A stretch of 64,000 bases of DNA from Paratinospora sagittata (GCA_035771175.1 CM069590.1:62383254-62447253), one strand, 5' to 3'; numbered from the stretch's first letter, positions 1 to 15,800 are shown. The notes: generated by a model from the letters alone, not told the origin. Numbers and translations are program-made.

Positions 1-54
1 TCTCTTACTACTGGAAGTGTTCATAATGTTTTAGCGCCCTAATTCTTCGTGCAG

Positions 55-472
55 ATCTTCGGGATGATAAGCAGTTTTTTGAAGACCACCCTGGTGCAGC
101 GCCTATCACTACATCTCAGGTAAAAGCTACTTTATTTCTCCATTCAACCATAAAGATGTTCCACTCTGTTTTGTTTCCACTCTCTTGACAACGTCTTCTG
201 GTGTGTTTTAAGGGTGAGGAGCTAAGAAAGCTTATTGGGGCTCCTGCATACGTTGAATGTAGCTCAAAAACGCAGCAGGTACTTCACCCCCATTTCCTTG
301 TAATACTTGACAGAAATATGTAACTGTTTTATTGCGAGGCTTCACTAAACCGTGTGTGATTTTTCAGAATGTGAAGGCAGTTTTTGATGCGGCCATCAAA
401 GTGGTGCTCCAGCCACCCAAGCAAAAGAAGAAGAAGAAGAGAAAGACACAAAAGGGCTGCTCTATTTTGTGA
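55..472 (+). CDS. ROP/RAC small GTPase, 3' coding exons (partial)
   Basis: This is the C-terminal part of a plant Rho-type (ROP/RAC) GTPase, a plasma-membrane switch controlling polarity, cytoskeleton and defence. The 5' exons lie left of the window. Three exons are visible: 55-119 (phase 1 start), 213-278 and 368-472, all with GT-AG borders. They encode DLRDDKQFF with HPGAAPITT, then [22 protein letters not shown], which includes the ECSSKT guanine-base-contacting (G5) motif, and then [14 protein letters not shown]. The tail is a lysine/arginine-rich stretch followed by GCSIL. The final CSIL is a geranylgeranylation CaaX box, so this is a type I ROP with a polybasic membrane anchor. Family assignment is near certain; the exact paralogue is not resolvable from this fragment. 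Confidence 0.95.
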
Positions 473-2098
473 TCAAGAAAAGAATAGGCGTGAAAGGATG
501 GAAAGAAAATTGACTACCAACCACCCTGTAGTATCTTCCTCTCATCTTTTTTCTTGTCCCCTCTTCACTTTGAGGATGCAGCAGGCCATGTTGTATAGTC
601 TCTCAGCTGACAGTAATAGGGAGTTCTTTGAAAGCATCAGTTAGTTCGTTTCTTTCTTTCGGAGTCTCGTGATCTGTAATTGATGATTCACTCACACCTC
701 CTATGTTTGGATTTAGATTTGTCTCTCAATATTAACCAGATGCAAAGAATCCTCCTCTGAAAGAAAAATCCGTGGTTATATTCATATTCTGTAAACTTAT
801 TTGGAAATACTGCAAAAGAGCTTGGCTAAGGTGAACTGCCGTGTTGTGTTTGTGTTGTTGCCATGTTTTAAACCCTTTTACTAATTGGAGATATATTAGT
901 TGAGATCAGCTGGCAAGATGCCATGAGCCCACCATTGGATTGATCTGGTTTTACTGTCCATCTGACTGCTACTTTCCGTTTAATTTGCGTTCATTGGTTG
1001 TGTCCATTTGATTGGTTCATTTCTCTTTCAAGACAGGTTACTCTTGATTCTATGGAATACATGTGAAACGAACAAAGCAGAAATTGAGAGAAGAATGCCA
1101 AAAAGGTTAAAAAAGAATAAAAGGGCACATGCTGCTGATCAGGAACCATTTGCTTTCTATTATCATAGATCAAGCAGTAAAATGAAATGGAGATTTAACC
1201 CTAGCACCAATTTTATGGTTATTTTGCTAGTGTTGCAGAGTGGGTGTGACGTAAGGACTATTACCTTAGTATGAAATTTATTTATTTTTAGTAAGTGTAA
1301 CTTAAACAAATCATATTAGTGTAAAAATTGAGTAAAAATTAATCATTTGCCCCTAGTAAAGTTCAGATTTCTAGAAGCACACCAATAAAGACCATATCTT
1401 AAAATTTTCAAGTTGTTTATTTTTTTTTATTTTTTTGAGCAGAAACAAAGAACAAAAAAAGCAAAAAAAAAAGAAAAAGAGAGAAGCCTGTTAGGGCTGA
1501 GTACGAATATATCTTTAATATTGTTTAAAGAGGCAAATGGGTATGTAAGCATGTTGATATTCCCCATTAGGTGCTAATTCTGATAGTTGAAGAATACATA
1601 ATAACGTATCCGGTACATGAGGCTCTTATTATAAGAAAAGCACATTTAAATTGCACTAAAGGCTAAAAGGACCTTCCTGATTCTAGTTGGATGGTCATGG
1701 GAAGTGGAACATTACAATTTCAAGACAAGCATTAGCAAAGAAATTCTTAATGTTCTCAGTAAATTGACAAGTGACTCTAGCAGAAGATATCAGATTTTCT
1801 CCTTTATTGTGATCAAGCGTGGCCACTGCTTTACCTTTTTTTTTTTTGTTTTTTTCCCTGACTATGGATTCTTGACTTGCTACTTTTTTCTGGAATCTGT
1901 ACTTAATTCCCACTTCCATCACCAGCTTTTATGAATCAATGGGCCTTCCTACTTCTCCCTCCATTATATACACCCCCATCATCCCATCTCCTGGTACATC
2001 CAAGAACCATTGCTTTAGCACTTCTTCTTCCCATCCTTCATTGGGCTTGCATTAGAAGAGAAAAATATCGAGTGTAAAATCAAAAGAGAAATTTAGAA
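473..2098. other. Intergenic region between ROP and E2 genes
   Basis: The left part is the 3' UTR and downstream flank of the ROP gene and the right part is the promoter and 5' UTR of the E2 gene. Several short open frames occur here but none has coding character or a recognisable product. Poly-A and poly-T runs near 1410-1480 and 1830-1860 are the only low-complexity features. Confidence 0.6.
1965..1970 (+). promoter_or_regulatory. Probable TATA box of the E2 gene
   Basis: TATATA followed by a C-rich stretch lies about 130 nt upstream of the ATG at 2099. That position fits a 5' UTR of roughly 100 nt. Identified by sequence and position only. Confidence 0.45.
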
Positions 2099-2861
<763 letters not shown>

Positions 2862-3896
2862 TAGTTAACAATATAATTTTTGCGTTTAGAAGCTCTACCC
2901 AAGAAGTGTTCAAGTGTCCTAACCCAACCTAGACACGGTTATGTTTGCCCATTATCTTTTTGATTCTGTTGTTCTTCAAAGTGTGTGAAAAATATGTGCT
3001 TCTTTCGTAATGGAATAAACAGCTAGATTGTTTTAATGATCACATATTCTTGTTCTTTTCTTTCATTTTATTTTTTGAACTTTTTGTGTGGAGCATAAAG
3101 CGCAAAAGACATTTACAAGAAAGAAATATGCAATTACGTTGGGACTTAATTGATTGTTTAATTGATTCTCTTCTTAATACTAATTGCAATCATATTAGAA
3201 CTAAATTTAATCATTTTTCAACCAGACAAGGAGAGAATTATCCTGCCTGAAAACTTAACCACAAGAGGTTAACTTAAAATGCAAATTTACCTAAGTAGGA
3301 AAGCCAATTAGGCTGTCCCAGACATACGTAGCCACATTCATTAATTTTTTCATGATGCATCACACGGCAGCCCACAATGTTTCTTTAAGTTCTGATGGTG
3401 ATATCTTAAAGCGGGAATGCATACAATCAAATAAACAGGTATGAAGCAATACATATTTACTTAAATTGTCAAAGATGTTCCTTATATGAATTCATGTAAA
3501 TTTTATTTGGACATCTTCTGTAGCTTGTGGGTAGGAAAGAAAAGAAGCAGGTGTTCTGAAACAAAATTACACATCTTCGACACATACAACAAACTACATT
3601 TAATGTAATACAACACCCTCCTAGAAAAGCACTGGATGTGGGAGTAGGCAGACCTAAGCATGCAGAGAGCCCGCTGTAAGAAAAAGTAAATGCTTGCAGA
3701 GCTGAAAATGGAAGAACATAATTTGATCAGGAAATGGACTTCTAAGTTTAAGTTACTTCGTCCACCATGGACATAAAGCAGCTCCATTATCCATTTTGGT
3801 GAAGATGTGACACACCCAGAAACAAATACTTGGAACTCTTCCCACAAGTCGAGATGTGAAGCGCTAATGTTGGCAATAAGCTCATGCTTTGGCAAT
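2862..3896. other. Convergent intergenic spacer between E2 and VPS35
   Basis: This holds the 3' UTR of the E2 gene on the left and the 3' UTR of VPS35, which is transcribed leftward, on the right. A 144-aa open frame on the minus strand (3503-3937) overlaps the VPS35 end but resembles no family and is probably chance. Nothing else is recognised. Confidence 0.6.
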
Positions 3897-6800
3897 TCAC
3901 ACCTTGATGGCCTCGTACTTCTCGCCCATTGCACCACCCTTTTGTTTCTGGAACTGGATGTAACGCAATGTACTCGCTAAGAAAGCATTTGCAGATGGAT
4001 CTGGCGTTGTGTTATCACTTTGCATCTCAGTTGTAATTAGTTCAACCAGGCCTTGGATGGCAGCACTTGTAATTTGAGGGTTGCCCTTCTCAAAAAAGTA
4101 CAAGTACCTGAAATAACATGAAAGAGCCGGGTAAAAGCCAAAGCAATATGAGAAAGTATGGAATTCAACTCTCAGATTGACTGGTAGTAATTACTTGTTC
4201 AGTATTTCAACAAAAAGTGTGACTGATCCACTGCTACCCCGTGTCACACTGGCCATCTGTTGAGCAGCATTTGCAATCCTTAAAGCACGCTTAAGGCAAA
4301 GCAGGACCCTGAAATGGAAAAAGAACAAATTCACGATATGGTATGGTAGCAGCCTAGAGCTCTCTTAAGTGATTACATTCCCTCCAAGTTTCAAGACCTC
4401 TGAAGGAAGGTACTCTGTTAAAAAATATAGACAAAAGGAAGCTGTCCAAAGAAAAGTTCTGCACTAGCACAAATATACCTTTTCCAGCAAGAAAAACCAT
4501 GGAAAGAGGCAATCACTGTAAATCATATAGACCTTGCAGCAAGAGATGCCATAGCAATCATATATACCACTAGCACAAGTAAATTATGCTAAAAATGTAA
4601 AACTTCTATTGGTTGCATGGTTAAGCACGTATAGATGAGGTACACTCCTCATCCCATGATAACATTCATAACTGACAGAAGAGGCAGGAATGCTACACAC
4701 ATAATGAAACGGTGATGATTGTATAAAGAGGTGGATAAAAACAACCACCTCAAACTGGTGGTGAAATATATAGTTTTTTCCCTTAGCGAGTAACCATAAA
4801 AGTCCTCGTGCACCCTAGTACATGCTGCAAGTTTACACTTGTAAATAAACCATTGATTAAAAAGCACATTACCTCCCACATGTGAAATATGTGCTTTGTT
4901 TCTAAATAAGAGAAGAAAAAATCATAAACAAAAACCCACATACAACCTGTGCATTCATGCATGGACGTAAATGTACAAATGCAAGCAAGTGGATATATTT
5001 TTCCTTCCTTTTCTTCTTGATAATTTTGAATACTTGTGAAACTAATTTTCCTTCCTTCCGCCAAGATAACATTCATGGAATGACAGGTAGAGGTGTGGAT
5101 ATTATGAGGACGGCATCTTGGACCACTCTTTGGATGATTTGGTTGGAAAGAAACCAACGTATTTTCAAGGGATAATCGTGAACTGTTCATGCATTGTGGA
5201 ATGATATACTATTTATGGCCAGTTCTTGGTTATTGGCTTTTAATCTTAATGGGGATTTTTCCATCAATGAGTGGATTAGGAGTTGGGAGTTGTCTAGGAG
5301 TGCCTTGATTTTCAGTGTTTTACGGTGTTTCAATGTGTTAGTGGCAGTGTTTTTGTTTTCTTTTTGGGCTGCGGTTTTTTGTTTGCTTTGTTGAGTACCT
5401 CTGGTACTCACTTGATGTACTCTGTTTTGTTTGCATATTAATTCAATGCTTTGTTTACTCTTAAAAGAAAAAAAATGAAATCCCACCTTTCTCCATCTTT
5501 TATACCATCCTGATCATCGACCCAGAAAAGATGTGAGCAAGCATAAACAGCTCTGCATTGGTCAGGCTTCTTCAAAAGCTTTGCAGAATACTGCTCAAGG
5601 AAAATCACCACAACAATTCAAAAACCATAGACCAATAGAGAAGGCTTAATAATCAGGAAAATGTACGACTATTACCCCTGTTGCCTTATGAGTCAAGGTA
5701 TCCCTGTTCTCCACACCGAATATATTCATCCGTTGAAGAGCTCCTATAATAAGGTGTATAGCAGTCACCTGTGCTTTTGAATCCTAATGCAAATATATAT
5801 AAGTACAGCTTAGCAAGATCCAGACCACATCTAAAAATGTTGGGAAGGAAGAACAGTACAGTAAAAGTAGCAGCAGCTTGCATAAATGGTCCCATTCAAC
5901 CATCGAAATGGAGAATGTTGAGTACCATCTATGTAACAGTCCCTCAAAACAAATTAAGGCAAAACATCAATACTCATAATTACCGCAACTTCTTCTTCAT
6001 ATAATATGAATGCTTGAGTGAAGAACTCATATGCAACAAGTTCAAGATCACAGTCATTCGCAGCCTAAATATAAACAATGGAAAAAATAAAATAAAGTTA
6101 GCAAAGACAAGTAATATTTTGGTAATGGGGCTATAAGAGATCTTATAAATACCTCAGCACATTGCAAGTATAATTTTAATGCCAGTTCAGGTGCTGGAAC
6201 AGATAAAACAGCCTCAATAGTCTGAAACAAAAATCAATTGTCATCAACACCAAGGATAAACACTAAAGGACCCATTGGACATGATATCACACACTACAGG
6301 TAATATTATCAGAAATAAAACTTGCTGTTAAATATTTGAACCAGGAGTTATTGTTTCTAAGGAAATAAACAGATGAGTAGACAAGGCATGAGAAAATTTG
6401 ATGACTAGTCATCAAATTCACAATCCTTTGGCAGATTTGAGACATGGTCATTTAAAAATAAGACAATGTTTGATTAGGAAACTGTGTAAACAAAGTAACA
6501 CTGGTATAAATTATCAAGCCAGTAGAAAGATATAGCTTGATTGAGATTAATATCAATCATTTCCTTTCATTTGGTAGTTTGGTATTTATAAGGCTTTTGG
6601 TCACTAGGGAAGGAGATTTGATGTTTTGAGAATTTCTTTAGTATAATTTTATTTCAACTCTATCTTTGAGTATTTTCTATTCTTGCTTTTGTGATTAACC
6701 TACATCAAAACAAGTCCTACAAACTAAAGGCAAGCAGCCTTCCAAAAAGTTACCGGGTGCAAAAGCTGAAAAATCTTTTTTGGTGTTGCAGGCATCTCTT

Positions 6801-9800
6801 CTCCAGCTACATCTCCATCCTGACTTTGCAATCTCCTGACCAACTGCAGATCAGAGGCAATGTTTAGATAATTTATTGGGTCTTCAAGAGGAACATCAAA
6901 CTATAGTATCACGCATGTAAACAAATTGCAACTTCAAAAATTTGTTTGGCATTTGATTTAAAAACAGTTTTTAAAAAATAAGTTTGAAAAAAGTTTTTTT
7001 TTAAGTTGTTTATAGTGCGGTTCAGCTCTATCACCAGACCGCACTATCAGGGAGTATAAGGCTCATTCTTGACCCATTAATCCCCCTCACCCCCTAGGGT
7101 GAGGCAGTGGCAAGAGTTTAACCTGAAACCTTTGGGTTCCAAAGCCACCTCTTTACCAACTGCACCAACTCCATGTTGGCAGGAAAACAACTTTTTGTAG
7201 TATTCTTGTTTCCTTCACAAATTTTAAAGCTAAATTTAAAAACAATTTTAAATTTTCTGAAAATAGTACACAACCAAACAGGTTTTCAAGGAATCTTGGA
7301 TTTAAAAACAGAAAACTGTTGAAATCGCATACCAAACGAGGCCTTCAGTTTCTGAAAAGGTGAGCTCTATGTATCACCACTATAATGAAGTGACCTTTTT
7401 CACACAGCAGGAAAGAGAACATTCAAACCTTGAGGGCAGAAAAAATAAAAGGTGGAACAGTGAAAGCAAGACGCTTTGGACCTCCCGTCAGAATATGCTT
7501 CCTTACAACACACATAATCTGAAATATGCCAAAAAATAATAGTGAACACAAATAAGCTTTTAATATAATTTCATTGCTTGAGGAAGTCACAGATGAAGAA
7601 ATCAAGGAAGCACGATGTGTTCAGTTCACCAGAATTAGATAGAACTATTTACATAATATATCCACAACTGTCATATTTCCAAGAACCTGAAGATTGCATT
7701 CACGAGTCATTACAAAAACAGAACATCATATTCCAGCATCCACATACCAAAATGTATGAAAAACAGATTACATTGCTTGAGGAAGTGCACACTTACTAAT
7801 CAAATTAACAATTGCATCAACTGCACAATCCACACTGTTGGTGAGATGTTCAAATCCATAAACAGCTAACTAGAAGTTTAAATATTAATTTCGTCTCAAA
7901 TGTGGAGGTAAAGTTGTGTACATTATCCGTTCCTCAGACCTCACGATGGCAAAAGCCCCATGCACTAGGTATGCCCTTTCACACACATGTGATATAAATA
8001 TGTTTAGTCCATGAACAAATAATTCTTCAAATTCTTATGTCACATGAGGTCAGAACCAATTTGTAGCCCAAACTGCTTAATAACTACTGACTAGGTGATG
8101 TAGGTGGCTTAAATAACAACCTTAAATTCTGCCTCTTTAACTAGTTGCCTAGGTGACTGCATACATGATGCCTTAAAAAAATATATCATAAATAAAAATG
8201 ACTTGACAAACTTATATTGTATCAGACTGGTCTACTGCTCATAATTCAGATTTTTCAAAAAAGAAGCAAGGCCAAGCTCCGGTCTGGTTACAGCATTGAG
8301 GTAATAAATTATGAAAAATGATAGACAAAAACAAGCTAAACTATCTAACTACCTTCAACATCTCTTCTGGATCATCATTATAAAACATGTGTATGAGACG
8401 ACCGACAGAATTTTGCTCCTCCTTGAAATCCTCCTCGTCCAGCTGATGACAAAAGGGTAGAACCATCAATATAACAGGATTTTTTACCATAGTCAAAGCA
8501 TAATCATCTATAAAAGGCTGAGCCCCAAATAAAATCTTAAGTAATCATACAATAAGCAAATAAACAGTATGTGCAAATTTATTAACAATATTCACCTCAT
8601 CTACAGGAGTCCCGTCCAAATCTTTTATTAGCCCCTTTATCAATTCAAACAATGCTTCAACCTACAAAACAGTTAAAAAGCACAATATGAGTGTGGAATG
8701 ACTTTAAAAGAAGAAAGAAAAAGAAAAAAAAATCTGTAAAGAAGAATACTTTATCAGCAGTTGAAATGCAAGTGTTGTTTTTCATAATGCTTTGAATAAT
8801 AACCACCGCCATGACTTTATTTGTTCCATTGTCCAAGTGATCCATAACAAGTGGATAATTAGAAAGCTTCAGTGCTATTCCAATATCATTATATTTCTCC
8901 AGAGGAGCACTCAAAAGTGCAACAATTTGCTTCGTTGCTCTGTTGTCTTCAAGCTTTGCTTTCCCAGAAAGCTTCTTAACGCAAGCTCCCTTCAGGGGAA
9001 AAAAAAAAGTATAGAGAAAAATAAGTCATTATAGAGCTCAAGATTACATGTTACACAAACAATATTAAGAAGCCACTTAGAGCATATTCGAATGTATAAC
9101 CAGCAAAGGCCACATATTAATAGACATGGGTCAGCTATTCAACCTCGTAGTAAACTTCAGTCACTCAAAATGCAGAATTAGATTGGAAAAGTCATAGTTG
9201 GCATACAAAGCTTTTGAAACTCATCAACTTACAAAAGTTCAGAGGAGGATTTTACCTAAATGCTAGGAAAATCCAAACAGCATTAGATGTGCTACAATAA
9301 ATACGACCATACATCTCAGCTTAATTATATGTGTGAGTTCAAGTTTGTGAGTCACATGCAGGACCCATATATGACATAATATATGCACCCAATAATGAAA
9401 GGTAATCGTATTTAGCTGTATAGTGTATACATATTTAAAATATACAAAGTCATACAAAATTCACAATTTACATTGACTGGATCAATTTGTATTTTTAAAT
9501 ATTTAAAATTTTAAAGTATACATGTTCTATTAATAATGCATAAAGAATTAAAGATAGTGCTAAATAGTTCTTTCATCTAAGCAAATACATGAATATGTAC
9601 GACAACGAGACTTGAAAGTAACCATACCAACACTTGATCTACATAATCAAGCCGATCAGGATGGACACGGAGAGTAAATGTAAGGAGAGAGACATATAAA
9701 GATATAGATCCAACAACGGGCATGTCGACCTGTGCTTCAATGACCTGTCAAAAAATTGATTCGCATTAAAAAAAATTACATTGGAAGAAAGGCAAAGTGA

Positions 9801-12800
9801 TAAATGCAACACATTAGTAGTTTTAATCATAGTTGCAAATATTAGTCAAATTTGACTCAAATTTCTAACATATATAGACACCATTACTCACTAGTATTAT
9901 CAATATGGACAACACAAGAAAAAACCAGAGGGAAAATATCCATCAACAAGTCCAGAGTCCACACAACCTCCCAATTTTGGCATTAAGATTAGGATTTCAT
10001 ACATACTTATTGCAGTTTTTAATTCTTATGTCAAATGTAACAGCAGTGGATGAAAATATCCATCAACAAGTCCACAGTCCACACAACCTCCCAACTTTGG
10101 CATTAAGATTAGGATTTAATACATACTTATTGCAGTTTTTAATTCTTATGTCAAATGTAACAGCAGTGCAATTGACATGCACTGCTGTTCCGTTCATTTC
10201 AAGTAAAGAAAACCTGAATTAGTTTAGATGAACAAGTGTTGCAAGATTAGTAAGTCCTTTAATGTGAAATTGCCATGTGGACAATGGCCCCATTTGTTTG
10301 GGCAACTCAAAATGTTTTTGCTTACTTTTTAAGAAAAAGCTGTTTATAGACATGTTTGGCAACTGCAGCTTCTTCTTAAAAAATAAGCAAAAGCACTTTT
10401 TTGACAGGCTGTTCACAACCTTTTTTTAAGCTTATGTTTAAGACATCTTTTTTATTCTTTTTTTTTTTTGAGATCATGGGTATCGGGGATCCCACTCCCC
10501 ACTAATCCCATGGGGCCGGACACAACCCAATAGTACCGGTGTCCAACAAATGGTGGGAGACATAGACTCGAACATGAGACCTCTCCCTTAAGTGGATTTT
10601 AGGTGCTTTGCACCCTAACCACTCTCTCAACCCTTTGTTGGCTAAGACATATTATTTACTAAAATATCCTCAGTCAAATTGTTGTATTAATTACTTTTCT
10701 TGGGTGGGAAAAGAAATTTTTGATTGCTTAAACCAGAAACCAAACAAACAAAACCAAAGAGGAAAAACACTATGGGGGAGAACAGAGCACCACATACAAC
10801 AGACCTTGCTACCTGCTAACAGCCACTCATCAAACCCAACCACTCGCCACCTTCTAGTGTACCAACCATTATTCCCATCTTCTTCAATAATCTCAGCAAT
10901 AATAAGTTTTTTCTAGTGCTTTTATTTTAAGAAGAATAAGTATTTATTAGTGCTTTTTCTAAGAGGAAACAACGATCATATTATATTAATAAAAACCTGA
11001 AAACAAAACACTTAAAAAAATTACCAAATGGGTCTTAATGAGTTTCTCCATAATCACTTTACAAAAGCTATAACCTATAAGGAGAAGCTGTACCAAACGA
11101 GGCCAACAACAAAGTAAGAGCCAAGTAGAATGTCACTGGCCAACACTCGTGAAGGAAATAAACAAGTTTTTTTAAGATACCACGTATCATATTTCACTTC
11201 CTCCCATAAATCTTAACAAACAGGATCATCTAGAGGCTTGATACAAAAGCGCCATCACTGTGGTTGAAAAACTACAATTGACACTAACATATCCTATGAT
11301 TTAGAAATCAAGCAACATATAGGATATTTAGAATATCTAACAAAAAAAAAAATTATAACAGAAACTTCTTGAACAAAATGTCATAACATATTCATTAATC
11401 TCAGTTTATAGTATATGAAGACAAAACATTATACAACAACATCCAGGAATTCACTGTCAGGCATACCATCACATTTATGTTATGTAAGGTTTGCATAAGA
11501 GGATTGTAAGGGTCGGCATCTAAAAGTAGTTCCTCTAAGTACTATACCTGAAGCTGGCCCATTTCAATGGAGACCCCCACTTCTCAAGCAGACAAGTATA
11601 GCAGTTATAATAATCTTGAAAACTAGTGAACTTTCCATTCCAATATTCCAAATTTTTTAACAGTGTTTCAGTTAGAGTTATAGCATTAGCTTCCTTATAA
11701 ATGTCAAATATGAAAGGCCAGAATGGGAAAAAAATCTCAAAAAAGAGATTACTTGGGTAACAATGAAGCAATTACAAGTTTTACCTTTCCAATGGCATTG
11801 CTCAATTTAGCAAACGCCTCCACTTGCAAGAATTCAGGTAGAACCTGCAACAGAAAATCATAAGAAACTAGACAGAATCCTGTCCCAGAAAAGTATTAAT
11901 TCTTTTTTTTGTCATGTCAGAAAAGTATTATTTGGATGCTTACTTCTGCACTTGAATCAGCATAATTTGATAGTCTCTCCATTAGCTGGGATAATACTGT
12001 TTTGATATCAACAGTTGGCTGCAAATGAAGAAAGCAAGAAGCTAAGTAAGCTCCTTCTTGTTAAAATGATTAGCTTGAAAGTTTGACTGCCTAAGAGTTC
12101 TTCAGCAAAGCTCTTAGTTGTACTCACACAAACAAAATAAAAAATGTGTGTGTGTGTGTGTGTGTGTGAATGTAAATCGGTTTTAAATGATTCATTCACT
12201 GCCATTGATTGATGTATTTTCACAACTCAAGGAAGGAAAATAGACCAAGTACCACACTTCTTCTAATGAACCGTGCAAAAGTGGTCTTAACAGATAAAGC
12301 AATATCAAAACCATCTTTCAAAAATATGAACATATTAGAGTGCAAAACTGTTCCTACAGAGCAATTTCATTGGATCAACCATCTAAGAGAACAGCATAGT
12401 CTTTTTCCATGCAAGATTTCTACCCATTAACTTTATTACATGTAATGTAACAATATCGGAACACAGGCAAGTAACAAAATCAAAAGAATGGCCTCCACAA
12501 CTTTAGATGGATGCAGGTATGGGTGTCAAATCTAATAAATGTTAGCCGTGTTGCATGAAGAGTTCACAGCTGACTCATCATTTTATCCTAAATAAATTGA
12601 AATAATAATTTCTACAATATAATACCATCAATAATAAGCATAAAACTAACAAAAAAGAAATAATAATGGATCATTTAACAGATATCTTGTTTTATTTATC
12701 AAAACCTCATGTTTCATACAATAAAAATTTCAAGTAGAAAAAAGTACAACTCATACGTTCACAATAATCAAAGTTCAGTTACAGAATCATGGCCAAATAC

Positions 12801-15800
12801 TAGACATACGTAACAAATTTTCTCAATGAGAAAATCCTACTTTTTATCTTAAAGGAAGACAAGGCCACGGGTTTCACTAGGCATAAGAATGCAATCAATT
12901 AGTTCTGTTGCATACCTGCAGCTGGGGACAAGCACCCAATAATGTCTCAAGGGTTTGCAAGTGGTACTCATCGGGAAAGACTTGGATTATGCAATCCATC
13001 AAGTAATATTGGGCAAGTTCATCTTTACAATTAACAACCTGTCAAACCATGGTAGCATATGAGAATTATGTATAGCATGTACAGTCACATAGAAGATTAA
13101 GAAAATAAAACAATGAGATCTAGACAAATCAGACCTGTTCCAATACTCTAGGTAGCACAGTTTCTTTGTACATATCAAGATCAACACCCTCTATCTGACT
13201 AAGGACATGTAAGTTCTTCCCAACCTATTAAGAAAATTCAGAAGTGAACCAGACTCATTTATACTGAGTATAACGATTAAATACATACAATTCAACCAGT
13301 TTCAAGTCACCGCTGTGGTATTTACAAGATCACGAAGCTCGCTCCTCTCCTTTTCCCGCTTCTCTTTTTCCCGGGCAGGTCCCTGCAGACCAGAAAGCCC
13401 GATTGCAGGCCTCAACTCAGGATCACCAAAGAGTATGAATTCACAAGCACTATAACACCTGCATGACCACAAATCATGCCCTCATGATTCATTGTACCTC
13501 CATGGCACGCAAGCATTGGTACCATGCATGTCCAAACATGAGAGCAGGTAACCTACGGGGAAAGTCACAGAATCCATGCATCTCAACCAACCTGATGTTG
13601 CATCCGGACCCAGAGTTTGTTCATCTCTGTGAAGTTTTGAAGTACAAATTCAACAGCATCCACAACAGTGTCAGCATCCCTACAGGGAAAGTCACAGAAT
13701 GAAGTGTGAAACCAAGTGAAATCATGTCTCTTATCACAATGTATTATATATTTAGACTGCTACTAGCAAACAGAAGAATGGAAGTGAGTAATGGACTAAA
13801 CAAATAATTCAAAAATTCACAAACACCACTGAGAAGACAAATAAACAGACAACGGCAACTGAAAGAAGTGTCTAATGATGATCGTGTCAAGTCCGCTCAT
13901 TTCTTTTGGCTCTCAGTTCAACCTTCTTCTCGAGGTGCATATACCGCTCCGACATTTACAAAAAATGCTTATACTTTCCAAGTGTATACTTATATTTCCA
14001 TATATAATAAAATAATATGTTTGTATAGAACATAATACCAGTGTTGTCAAGGTATTGTCTAGGAGAAGGCAATTTAGCAACAATACACACAATACCAGTA
14101 GGGGTGTAAGCAAATCGACAGACCCGACTAAACCCGACCATTTCGAGTCAGGTCCGGTCGGGTATGGATCATAAGTCGGGTTGGTCGGGTCACTTTTAAA
14201 ACAACCCGACCAAATCGGGCCGAGTCTCAAGTTTTATTAAGCTCAACCCGAAAATACGCGACCCGATCCCGTAATATATATGTACATATATATTTATATA
14301 TTTATACATTCACACACTATATATTTAACATTATTTATATGTACTAAACAAATTCATCATGTATAAGGCCTTCTATTAAGAAGACCTATGACCCTCAACT
14401 ACTTTTCTTGAGTTGTTGGGTTAGAATGAGAGAAGATGTAAAAGGACTAGACCAATTTATATAGGGAGAGTAGATTGCTTTTGTCTTCTTCTTTCCATGT
14501 GGAACTAAAAGAAGAGAAACAATTTCAAAAAGGGAAGTGGCTCTCTCTTGTCTAATTGTCTCTTCCCTCTCTTTTTCTAATGTAGGATTAAAATAAAAGG
14601 TTTCTCCCTTCATTCAAGTTTTAAATTGTGGATGTAAATATATCATAATGAATTAAATTGACAATTTAATATCTATTCTATTTCTAATTTTCTATGCATA
14701 AATCATGACATATACAATTGAATTTGTTATTTATTTTTCTTTTTGGATAAGCATGTTCTCGCATTATATAAAACTACTATTGGTGCCATTTGAGAAAATA
14801 TAAAATTATAAAGGGAAAGGTATTCAATTATAAGATGGGTAGTATTGTCCCATTTTTCTTAAAAATATGTATTTTTCAAATTTTGTAGCTTAAAAGCACT
14901 AATTATTAGTTACTTTCATAATTATACATTTAATTATAAGTGGAAAATATTTGGTGAACCACTAATCAAAGAAGGTTCATCTAAGTAAGAATTTATAGAT
15001 TATTATCATTATATTGATTATGTGTATATACCTTTTAGTGGTTATAATATGCTTAGTCATATATTATATGGTGTATATGTATGTACAATAAGTAATAACT
15101 ATGCAATATTTTATATGCATATATGTGAGTGTGTCAATGTGTGAATATATTATGTAACTATATGTTTTGTAACATTATAAAACATATAGATACAAATATA
15201 ACATTATATATTATCTAACTATATGTTCTGTAACATTATATTATATATATATATATATATATATACATTAGTTATATACTATAAACATATGTTATATGTG
15301 TACATTTTGTTATTATGTATACTTATATTAGTTATATCATAATTATATATTATAATGCTATAATATATAAATGTGAATTAACATATGTATACACACTTTT
15401 GTACTAATATATGGTTATACATTTATTTATACCATAAATGAAGTGTATACTTGTGAATTAAAATATGTATACACACTTTCGTATATATATAACATTACAT
15501 GTTATATTATATATATATTCTATAACATATATATATAACATTATATGCATAATTATATTATAATGTGAATTAACACATGTATACACACTTTTGTACTATT
15601 CTATAGTTATACATTTATTTATATCATAAATGAAGTGTATACTTGTGAATGGAGTTGAGAGTGAAGAGGGTATTTATAGAGGGAGAGTGACTTCTTTCCT
15701 TCTCCTTTTTCCAATGTGGGACTAAAATTTCTTGTCAAACTCTAAGAATTTACGATTTATATTTTATGATATGCATAGATTAACAATTATGGTTTTATTA

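Noticed and set aside
3503..3937. 144-codon minus-strand frame at the VPS35 3' end
   Set aside because: Different frame from VPS35 exon 22 and mostly in the 3' UTR; no homology seen.
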